Source of the DNA: an uncultured Burkholderiales bacterium
Lineage (GTDB): Bacteria > Pseudomonadota > Gammaproteobacteria > Burkholderiales > Burkholderiaceae_C
Direction of reading: 5' to 3'
NCBI GenBank assembly: GCA_903871865.1
Contig: CAIQIL010000545.1
Coordinates: 1-8,873 of the forward strand
Length of the DNA stretch: 8,873 nucleotides
Numbering within the stretch: the first letter of the stretch is position 1; the number at the start of each line of letters is the position of its first letter. Shown here piece by piece: positions 1-5,720 of the stretch. The translations under genes were made by a program, and so were the position numbers. The notes below the pieces were generated by a model. That model was given only the letters and a program-made list of their open reading frames with translations, had not been told where the DNA came from and searched no databases.

Positions 1-2
1 GC

Positions 3-2807
3 TCGCCCAACCTGACGATGGTGGTCCACCTGCTGTCGCCCAAGGGCAGCTACGACGACGTCTACCTGCGCAACTACGCCACGCTCAACGTGAAGGACCG
101 CCTGGCGCGCCTGAGCGGCATGGGCGACGTGCAGGTGTTCGGTGCGGGTGACTACGCCATGCGCATCTGGCTGGACCCGCAGAAGGTCGCGCAGCGCAGC
201 CTGACGGCCAGCGACGTGGTGGCCGCCATCCGCGAACAGAACGTGCAGGTGGCCGCCGGCGTGATCGGCGCACCGCCCGACACCAAGGCGCCCTTCCAGC
301 TGTCGGTGAACGCCTCAGGCCGCCTGCAGAGCGAGGAAGAGTTCGGCAACATCATCGTCAAGACGAACGCCGACGGCGGCATCACCCACCTGCGCGACGT
401 CGCCCGCATCGAACTGGGCGCCAACCAGTACGCGCTGCGCTCGCTGCTCAACAACAAGCCGGCCATCGGCATGGGCATCTTCGAGGCGCCGAATGCCAAC
501 GCGCTGCAGCTGTCGGCCGATGTGCGCAAGCTCATGGCCGAGCTGAAGAAGGACTTCCCCGCCGACGTCGATTTCGACATCGTCTATGACCCCACGCAGT
601 TCGTGAGCGCGTCCATCGACGCCGTGGTCAAGACCCTGATCGAGGCCGTGGCCCTGGTGGTGCTGGTGGTCATCGTCTTCCTGCAGACCTGGCGCGCTTC
701 GCTGATCCCGCTGCTGGCCGTGCCCGTGTCCATCGTCGGCACCTTCGCCGTGCTGCTGGCCTTCGGCTTCTCGATCAACACGCTGTCGCTGTTCGGCCTG
801 GTGCTGGCCATCGGCATCGTGGTGGACGACGCCATCGTGGTGGTGGAAAACGTCGAGCGCAACATCGCCAACGGCCTGACGCCGCGCGAGGCCACCATCC
901 AGGCCATGAAGGAGGTCTCCGGGCCCATCATCGCCATCGCGCTGGTGCTGTGCGCCGTGTTCGTGCCGATCGCGTATGTGGCGGGCCTGACGGGCCAGTT
1001 CTACAAGCAGTTCGCGCTGACGATCGCCATCTCCACCGTGATCTCGGCCTTCAACTCGCTGACGCTGTCGCCCGCCCTGGCCGCCGCGCTGCTCAAGCCG
1101 CACGACGCGCCGAAGGACGCCCTCTCGCGCGGCATGGACGCCGTGCTGGGCGGTTTCTTCAAGCGCTTCAACCGCGTGTTCGATCGCGCCTCGCACCGCT
1201 ACCAAGGCGGCGTGGGCGGCACGCTCAAGCACAAGACGGCCACCATGGGCGTCTACCTGCTGCTGTGCGTGGGCGCCTTCTTCGTGTTCAAGGCCGTGCC
1301 CTCGGGCTTCGTGCCGGCGCAGGACAAGCAGTACCTCGTGGGCTTTGCCCAGTTGCCCGACGCTGCCTCGCTGGAGCGCACCGACGCGGTCATCCGCCGC
1401 ATGACGGACATCGCCAAGTCGGTGCCGGGCGTGGCCAATGCCGTGGCCTTCCCCGGCCTGTCGATCAACGGCTTCACCAACGCACCCAACGCCGGCATCG
1501 TGTTCTACACGCTGGACGATTTCGCCAAGCGCAAGGGCCCGGGCCTGTCGGGCAACGAGATCGCGGCCGAGGTCAACAAGCGCCTGGGCGCCATCCAGGA
1601 CGCTTTCATCATGGTCTTCCCGCCCCCTGCGGTGAACGGCCTGGGCACCATCGGCGGCTTCAAGCTGTTCGTGGAAGACCGCGGCAACGTGGGCTACGAC
1701 GAGCTCTTCAAAGCCACGCAAGCCCTGCAGATGAAGGCCTGGCAGACGCCCGAGCTGGCCGGCGTGTTCAGCAGCTACCAGATCAACGTGCCGCAGCTGT
1801 TCGCCGACGTGGACCGCACCAAGGCCAAGCAGCTGGGCGTGCCGCTCTCCAGCATCTTCAACACCCTGCAGATCAACCTGGGCTCGCTCTACACGAACGA
1901 CTTCAACAAGTTCGGCCGCACCTTCCAGGTGGTGGTGCAGGCGGACGCGCCTTACCGCGCCTCGCCCGACAGCATCGCCAACCTCAAGGTGCGCAGCAAT
2001 TCCGGCGAGATGATCCCGCTGGGCAGCCTGCTGAAGATGTCGGATTCGTACGGCCCCGACCGCGTGCAGCGCTACAACGCCTACGTCTCGGCCGACATCA
2101 ACGGTGGCCCGGCGCCCGGCGTGTCCTCGGGCCAGGCCCAGGCCGCGATGGAGCGCATCGCCGCCGAGGTGCTGCCCAAGGGCGTGGGCATCGAGTGGAC
2201 CGACCTGACCTACCAGGAGATCCTGGCGGGCAACACCCTGGTCTATGTGTTCCCGCTGTGCGTGCTGCTGGTCTTCCTGGTGCTGGCCGCGCAGTACGAA
2301 AGCTGGACGCTGCCGCTGGCCGTGATCCTGATCGTGCCGATGTCCATCCTGTGCGCGCTGGCCGGGGTTTACCTCACCCACGGCGACAACAACATCTTCA
2401 CGCAGATCGCGCTGTTCGTGCTGGTCGGCCTGTCGGCGAAGAACGCGATCCTGATCGTGGAGTTCGCCCGTGAACTGGAGCACCACGGACGCGGCATCGT
2501 CGAAGCTGCGCTGGAAGCCAGCAAGCTGCGCCTGCGCCCCATCCTGATGACGTCGATCGCTTTCATCATGGGCGTGGTGCCGCTGGTGCTGTCCACCGGC
2601 GCCGGCTCGGAAATGCGCCATGCCATGGGCGTGGCCGTGTTCTCCGGCATGTTGGGCGTGACGCTGTTCGGCCTCTTCCTCACCCCCGTGTTCTACGTGC
2701 TGCTGCGCAAGCTGGCCGTGAAGCTGGAGGGCCAGCAGCCCTCCTCCAAGACCACCACGACCACCACCGCAGCCACCCACGACCTGCCCGCTCCGGAGGC
2801 ACCATGA
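3..2807 (+). CDS. RND multidrug efflux pump inner-membrane subunit, MexF/BpeF/OqxB type (5' partial)
   Basis: Proton-driven inner-membrane pump of the HAE1 RND family, which extrudes drugs or other hydrophobic compounds through a periplasmic adaptor and an outer-membrane channel. The reading frame is open from the window edge, so about 935 codons are present. MexF-like pumps are ~1,060 residues, so roughly 130 N-terminal residues, including TM1, lie upstream. Eleven hydrophobic segments fit TM2-TM12, in two blocks split by a large periplasmic loop, as in the family. The proton-relay residues are intact: the TM4 Asp pair in LAIGIVVDDAIVVVENVE (codons 825-830) and the TM10 Lys in GLSAKNAILIVEF (codon 2439-2441). 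Stretches such as VYLRNYATLNVKDRLARL and FVPAQDKQYLVGFAQLPDA resemble MexF more than AcrB. The stop overlaps the next start as ATGA, so pump and channel are translationally coupled. The tail ends in a Thr/Ala/Pro-rich stretch after TM12. Substrates cannot be read from the sequence. Confidence 0.97.
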   Translation, partial: SPNLTMVVHLLSPKGSYDDVYLRNYATLNVKDRLARLSGMGDVQVFGAGDYAMRIWLDPQKVAQRSLTASDVVAAIREQNVQVAAGVIGAPPDTKAPFQLSVNASGRLQSEEEFGNIIVKTNADGGITHLRDVARIELGANQYALRSLLNNKPAIGMGIFEAPNANALQLSADVRKLMAELKKDFPADVDFDIVYDPTQFVSASIDAVVKTLIEAVALVVLVVIVFLQTWRASLIPLLAVPVSIVGTFAVLLAFGFSINTLSLFGLVLAIGIVVDDAIVVVENVERNIANGLTPREATIQAMKEVSGPIIAIALVLCAVFVPIAYVAGLTGQFYKQFALTIAISTVISAFNSLTLSPALAAALLKPHDAPKDALSRGMDAVLGGFFKRFNRVFDRASHRYQGGVGGTLKHKTATMGVYLLLCVGAFFVFKAVPSGFVPAQDKQYLVGFAQLPDAASLERTDAVIRRMTDIAKSVPGVANAVAFPGLSINGFTNAPNAGIVFYTLDDFAKRKGPGLSGNEIAAEVNKRLGAIQDAFIMVFPPPAVNGLGTIGGFKLFVEDRGNVGYDELFKATQALQMKAWQTPELAGVFSSYQINVPQLFADVDRTKAKQLGVPLSSIFNTLQINLGSLYTNDFNKFGRTFQVVVQADAPYRASPDSIANLKVRSNSGEMIPLGSLLKMSDSYGPDRVQRYNAYVSADINGGPAPGVSSGQAQAAMERIAAEVLPKGVGIEWTDLTYQEILAGNTLVYVFPLCVLLVFLVLAAQYESWTLPLAVILIVPMSILCALAGVYLTHGDNNIFTQIALFVLVGLSAKNAILIVEFARELEHHGRGIVEAALEASKLRLRPILMTSIAFIMGVVPLVLSTGAGSEMRHAMGVAVFSGMLGVTLFGLFLTPVFYVLLRKLAVKLEGQQPSSKTTTTTTAATHDLPAPEAP
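2751..2768 (+). repeat. Short ACC/ACG codon run encoding six threonines in the pump's C-terminal tail
   Basis: Six consecutive Thr codons (ACC ACC ACG ACC ACC ACC), followed by Ala-Ala-Thr-His, lie in the cytoplasmic tail of the RND pump after TM12. The simple-sequence run is short and in frame. It is probably a slippage-prone, weakly constrained tail rather than a functional site. Confidence 0.7.
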
Positions 2808-4420
2808 CCCATTCCCTCTCTCTGCCCCAAGGCCCCGTGACCTTGCCAGTGACGTTGCCATTGCAGCCCACCACACGCCCACGCCAGCGCACGCACGCCT
2901 TCACCGCGACGGCGGCGGCCGTGCTGGCCACCCTCGTGCTGGCCGGCTGCAACACCGCCCCGGCCCAGCCCGACGCCCGCATCGCCGTGCCCGAGGCCTA
3001 CAAGGAAGCCTCCGCGCTGGCCGCGGCCCAGGCTGCCGATTTGGCCCAGCCAGCGGCCGACGGCAGCCGCTGGAAGCCCGCCGAGCCCTCGGAGGCCCAG
3101 GCCCGCGGCGCCTGGTGGGAAACCTTCGGTGACCCCACCCTCAACCAGCTGGAACAGCAGGCCGAAGCCGCCAACCCCGGCCTGGCCGTGGCCGCTGCCC
3201 GCGTCAAGGCCGCACGCGCCCTGCTCAGCAGCAGCCAGGCCGACCGCCTGCCGCAGCTGGGCGTGAGCGCCGGTGTGGCCCGCCAGAAGCCGTCTGCGGC
3301 CGAACAGGGCCTGAGCGCAGACCAGAACATCGCGCCCAGCAGCCTGTGGCGCGCGGGCCTGAGTGCCAGCTACGAGGTGGACCTGTTCCAACGCGTGGCC
3401 AACAGCGTGCAGGCTGCAGAGGCCGACGCCCTGGCCTCGCAGGCCAACCACCGCTCGGTGCTGCTCAGCCTGCAAGCCGATGTGGCACAGACCTACTTCC
3501 AGCTGCGCACGCTGGACGCCGTGGTCGCGCTGCTGGCGCAGACCGCCTCCCTGCGCGAGCAGAGCCTGCAACTGGCGCAACGCCGCCTGGCCGCGGGCGA
3601 TGTCTCCGAGCTGGACGTGGCCCGGGCCCGCACCGAGCTGGCCACCACCCAGGCCGACCTGCAAGCCCAGCGCGGCGAACGTGCCCGCACCGAGCACGCC
3701 CTGGCCGTGTTGCTGGGCCAGCCCCCGGCTGCCTTCGGCCTGGCCGCGCAGCCCCTGCCTGCCGATGCCCGCGTGCCCCTGGTGCCGGCCGGCCTGCCCT
3801 CGGCCCTGCTGGAACGACGCCCTGACGTGGCCGCCGCGCAGGCCCGCATGATGGCCGCCACCGCCCGCGTGGGCCAGGCGCGCTCGGCCCTGTTCCCGGC
3901 CCTGCGCCTGACCGCCGATGGCGGCTTTGCCTCCTACGAGCTCAAGGACCTGTTCCTGTGGAGCGCCCGCAGCTGGGTGGCCAACGCCGTGCTGTCGATG
4001 CCGATCTTCGACGGTGGCCGCAACCGCGCAGGCGTCAACCGCGCCGAGGCCGTGTTGGAAGAGTCGGTGGCCGACTACCGCCAGACCGTGCTGGGCGCTT
4101 TCGGCGATGTGGAAGACAAGCTCTCGGGCCTGGGCAGCGTGCGCGCACAGACCCTGTCGCTGAGCGAAGCCGTGGTGGCCGCGCGCCGCTCGGCCGAGCT
4201 GGCCGACAAGCGCTACCGCGCCGGGGAAGACAGCTACCTCACGCTGCTCGACACGCAACGCAGCCTGCTGGCGGTGGAACGCCAGGCCGTGCAACTGCGT
4301 GGCGCCTGGGCGACCGGCACCATCGGGCTGATCCGCTCGCTGGGCGGCGGCTGGGCACCCACGCCCACCTCGTCCGTGCCCCCCAGCCCGCCTGCAGCGG
4401 CCCAAGCGGCCCAGTCCTGA
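2804..4420 (+). CDS. Outer-membrane efflux channel lipoprotein, OprM/NodT family
   Basis: Outer-membrane factor of the tripartite RND system: a trimeric beta-barrel/alpha-barrel tunnel that docks on the adaptor and pump. It has 538 residues, slightly longer than the usual 470-510. A lipobox LAGC with Cys49 follows a hydrophobic stretch (about residues 34-48), so after signal peptidase II cleavage the protein should be lipid-anchored. Two outer-membrane efflux repeats follow: one begins at WWETFGDPTLNQL (about 104-116), the second covers LFPALRLTADGGFASYELKDLF through the helix with FDGGRNRAGVNRAEA. The last ~25 residues are Pro/Ala/Ser-rich. The ATG at 2804 overlaps the pump's TGA and has GGAGG at 2795-2799, five bases clear of it by first-base spacing, which supports this start. 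It leaves an unusually long polar N-region (~30 residues) before the signal hydrophobic core; in-frame GTG codons at 2837 and 2849 are alternatives without a comparable ribosome site. Confidence 0.96.
   Translation: MTHSLSLPQGPVTLPVTLPLQPTTRPRQRTHAFTATAAAVLATLVLAGCNTAPAQPDARIAVPEAYKEASALAAAQAADLAQPAADGSRWKPAEPSEAQARGAWWETFGDPTLNQLEQQAEAANPGLAVAAARVKAARALLSSSQADRLPQLGVSAGVARQKPSAAEQGLSADQNIAPSSLWRAGLSASYEVDLFQRVANSVQAAEADALASQANHRSVLLSLQADVAQTYFQLRTLDAVVALLAQTASLREQSLQLAQRRLAAGDVSELDVARARTELATTQADLQAQRGERARTEHALAVLLGQPPAAFGLAAQPLPADARVPLVPAGLPSALLERRPDVAAAQARMMAATARVGQARSALFPALRLTADGGFASYELKDLFLWSARSWVANAVLSMPIFDGGRNRAGVNRAEAVLEESVADYRQTVLGAFGDVEDKLSGLGSVRAQTLSLSEAVVAARRSAELADKRYRAGEDSYLTLLDTQRSLLAVERQAVQLRGAWATGTIGLIRSLGGGWAPTPTSSVPPSPPAAAQAAQS
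2837..2860 (+). repeat. Tandem 12-bp direct repeat (11/12 identical) in the channel's N-terminal extension
   Basis: GTGACCTTGCCA at 2837-2848 is followed directly by GTGACGTTGCCA at 2849-2860, encoding Val-Thr-Leu-Pro twice. The repeat sits in the extra N-region before the lipoprotein signal core. It looks like a small in-frame duplication and helps explain why this N-region is longer than normal. Confidence 0.75.
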
Positions 4421-4424
4421 TCGG

Positions 4425-4447
4425 GGGTGGCGCATCGCGCGCCACCC
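4425..4447. terminator. Perfect GC-rich hairpin between convergent genes, candidate bidirectional terminator
   Basis: GGGTGGCGC (4425-4433) and GCGCCACCC (4439-4447) are exact reverse complements with a 5-base loop. The element fills most of the 32-base gap between the efflux channel stop (4418-4420) and the regulator stop (4453-4455 on the minus strand). Position and symmetry suit a terminator shared by both converging transcripts. There is no T-run after the stem on either strand, so it is not a classic intrinsic terminator; it may act with Rho or simply protect 3' ends. Confidence 0.6.
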
Positions 4448-4452
4448 GGGCC

Positions 4453-5541
4453 TCAGCTTTGTCGCTTCGGCGCCATCTGGGGAAACGCTTTCTGCAGGGT
4501 CTCGACCTGTCCGCACTTGACGGCCGAATAACCTGGCAAGGCATTGACCACGGCGTGAAAAGCATCGCTGCGCATCACCTCCAGCACGGCCTGCAACTCG
4601 GGGCGCTGCAGGTCGGCATCGCGGCACAGGAAGAAATAGCGCTCGGTGGCCAGGGGCACGAAGTCCAGCTTGAAGCGGCGCGCCGGAGGCTCCACCCCGA
4701 AGCCCACATCGGCCATGCCGCTGGCCACGTAGGCCGCCACCGCCGCGTGTGTGAACTCGGCCAACTCCCAGCCACTGATTTGGCTGCTGGGCACCTTGGC
4801 CTGGCGCAGGCAGCACTCCAGCAGGAAGCGCGTGCCCGAGCTGGGCTGGCGGTTGACGAAGCGCACGCCTTTGCGCGTCAGGTCCTGCACGCCGTAGATT
4901 TCCAGCGGGTTGCCATGCGCCACTAACAGGCCTTGGCGGCGCGTGGCCATGTGGATGACGCGGCTGTGCTTGGGGCTCAGCCATTGCGCGTAGTGCTGCA
5001 AGGCCACGTCCTCGAACACACCCTGCGGCACGTGGAAGCCCGCCAAGTCGCATGAGCCCGCGTGCAGCGAGGCCACGCCCTCCTGGCTGCCCACGTACTT
5101 GCGGTCGATGCGCTCGCCGCGCTGGGCCAGCACCTCGATGAGTTTTTCCACCGCGAAGCCGTGGCTGGCATGCACGCGCAAGCCTGCGGCACCGGCGGAC
5201 AGCACCCGGCCGAGCTCGGCTTCCAGCTCCGAGGCCAGGCTCTCCAGCGTGGGCGACAGGCGCGCCTGGATGCGGTGGCCTGCCCAGACCAGGCGCTCCG
5301 CCAGGGGAGTGAGGGTCGAGCCCTTGCCACGGTCCATGTTGAGCAGGGGCATGCCGAGCTGCTGCTGCCCCTGGCGGATGAGGTTCCACGCGTGCCGGTA
5401 AGACGAGCCCGTGTGCTTGCACGCGCCCGAGAGGCTGCCGTGCTCCTGCACCTCGGCCAGCAGGCTGAGCAGGCGCGGTGACAACTGCTGACCGCTGTCG
5501 TCGGTGATGGTCCAGTGCGGGGTGATGGAGACGGTGTGCAA
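4453..5541 (-). CDS. ModE-like winged-helix regulator with PBP-like ligand domain, probable regulator of the formate dehydrogenase operon
   Basis: Cytoplasmic one-component transcription factor of 362 residues. Residues ~18-88 form a ModE/LysR-type winged helix (LLSLLAEVQEHGSLSGACK, then YRHAWNLIRQ, and a wing with GKGSTLTPLAERLV). Residues ~118-345 match the PBP-like family often fused to such helices: GSQEGVASLHAGSCDLAGFHVPQG (151-174), VNRQPSSGTRFLLE (229-242) and THAAVAAYVASGMADVGFGVE (264-284). That fold binds small anions such as molybdate in relatives; the ligand here is unknown. The only workable start is TTG at 5541: an in-frame TAA lies five codons upstream (5556-5554), and the HTH begins soon after. 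No good ribosome site precedes it. The gene is divergent from the transporter-fdsG-fdsB operon. In Cupriavidus necator the fds operon is controlled by FdsR; I infer the same role from position but cannot confirm orthology. Confidence 0.88.
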   Translation of the reverse strand: MHTVSITPHWTITDDSGQQLSPRLLSLLAEVQEHGSLSGACKHTGSSYRHAWNLIRQGQQQLGMPLLNMDRGKGSTLTPLAERLVWAGHRIQARLSPTLESLASELEAELGRVLSAGAAGLRVHASHGFAVEKLIEVLAQRGERIDRKYVGSQEGVASLHAGSCDLAGFHVPQGVFEDVALQHYAQWLSPKHSRVIHMATRRQGLLVAHGNPLEIYGVQDLTRKGVRFVNRQPSSGTRFLLECCLRQAKVPSSQISGWELAEFTHAAVAAYVASGMADVGFGVEPPARRFKLDFVPLATERYFFLCRDADLQRPELQAVLEVMRSDAFHAVVNALPGYSAVKCGQVETLQKAFPQMAPKRQS

Positions 5542-5555
5542 GGCAGGCCAAACTT

Positions 5556-5571
5556 ATGCTGTTGACAGCAT
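5556..5571. promoter_or_regulatory. Perfect 16-bp palindrome, candidate operator site A near the regulator start
   Basis: ATGCTGTTGACAGCAT is a perfect palindrome, with 7-base arms ATGCTGT/ACAGCAT around TG. It lies 15 bases upstream of the regulator's TTG start, where a bound protein would cover or border the promoter or leader. Read on the minus strand it contains GCTGTCAA (5569-5562) followed by CAGCA, the same core as sites B and C. Autoregulation by the divergent regulator is inferred. Confidence 0.65.
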
Positions 5572-5615
5572 GAAAGATATGCTCAAGCACGTCGGATGGT
5601 GTCGTGGATATCCCC

Positions 5616-5630
5616 AGCTGTCAATGCACA
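5616..5630 (+). promoter_or_regulatory. Candidate operator site B (GCTGTCAA-T-GCACA) over the transporter -35 position
   Basis: GCTGTCAA at 5617-5624 is followed by TGCACA, matching site C (GCTGTCAA-A-GCATAT) in the core and the following GCA. The site overlaps the place where a -35 box would sit relative to the TAAAAT -10-like sequence at 5642. The bases there (TGTCAA) are a poor -35, as expected of a promoter that needs an activator. Confidence 0.5.
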
Positions 5631-5647
5631 AAGGCACCCCCTAAAAT
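5619..5647 (+). promoter_or_regulatory. Candidate sigma-70 promoter for the transporter-fds operon
   Basis: TAAAAT at 5642-5647 matches 5 of 6 bases of the TATAAT -10 consensus in an otherwise GC-rich region. Seventeen bases upstream, TGTCAA (5619-5624) occupies the -35 position but fits TTGACA poorly and falls within operator site B. Transcription would start near 5654, giving a leader of ~65 bases before the transporter ATG. This is a reading of sequence only; no other -10-like sequence in the divergent region is as good on the plus strand. Confidence 0.4.
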
Positions 5648-5656
5648 AAGGGGGTG
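5635..5656. repeat. Perfect inverted repeat enclosing the -10-like sequence
   Basis: CACCCCCT (5635-5642) and AGGGGGTG (5649-5656) are exact reverse complements around a six-base A/T loop (AAAATA). The -10-like TAAAAT overlaps the loop and the last base of the left arm. It could be a second regulator-binding palindrome or a DNA or RNA stem-loop. It lacks a following T-run and sits upstream of the operon, so it is not an evident terminator for any gene here. Confidence 0.6.
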
Positions 5657-5672
5657 TGCTGTCAAAGCATAT
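5657..5672 (+). promoter_or_regulatory. Candidate operator site C (GCTGTCAA-A-GCATAT)
   Basis: GCTGTCAA at 5658-5665 followed by AGCATAT repeats the core of sites A and B. It begins 41 bases after site B, close to four helical turns, so both would face the same side of the DNA. It lies just after the predicted transcription start, a location suited to repression or to DNA looping with sites A and B. Confidence 0.55.
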
Positions 5673-5710
5673 GAGACACATCCACCCAGCACGACTGGCT
5701 GTCCGCCTAC

Positions 5711-5715
5711 AGGAG
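5711..5715 (+). promoter_or_regulatory. Ribosome binding site AGGAG fixing the transporter start
   Basis: AGGAG lies five bases before the ATG at 5721. The frame is open back to a GTG at 5604, but that start has no ribosome site and would run through the operators and promoter. The site therefore fixes the start at 5721. Confidence 0.85.
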
Positions 5716-5720
5716 ACAAC

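Noticed and set aside
950..2473. Plus-strand 507-codon frame inside the RND pump
   Set aside because: Arg/Gly/Ala/Pro-rich out-of-frame reading of the pump, with no ribosome site or domain.
315..2882. Minus-strand open frame of 855 codons antisense to the RND pump
   Set aside because: Its translation is a Gln/His/Gly/Arg-rich, low-complexity product typical of the antisense frame of a GC-rich gene. The plus-strand frame is an unmistakable conserved RND protein.
2693..5590. Minus-strand open frame of 965 codons across the channel gene and the regulator
   Set aside because: It overlaps the regulator in another frame on the same strand and the channel in antisense, with repetitive Gly/Gln/Ala composition and no recognisable domain.
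5562..5590. Plus-strand promoter using the perfect TTGACA at 5562-5567 as -35
   Set aside because: No -10-like sequence lies 16-18 bases downstream (the bases there are AAGCAC-like), and TTGACA is fully accounted for by the palindrome.
5604..5720. Upstream GTG start that would add 39 residues to the transporter
   Set aside because: No ribosome site. It would translate through the operator copies, the hairpin and the promoter, while ATG 5721 has AGGAG at good spacing and fits the family N terminus.
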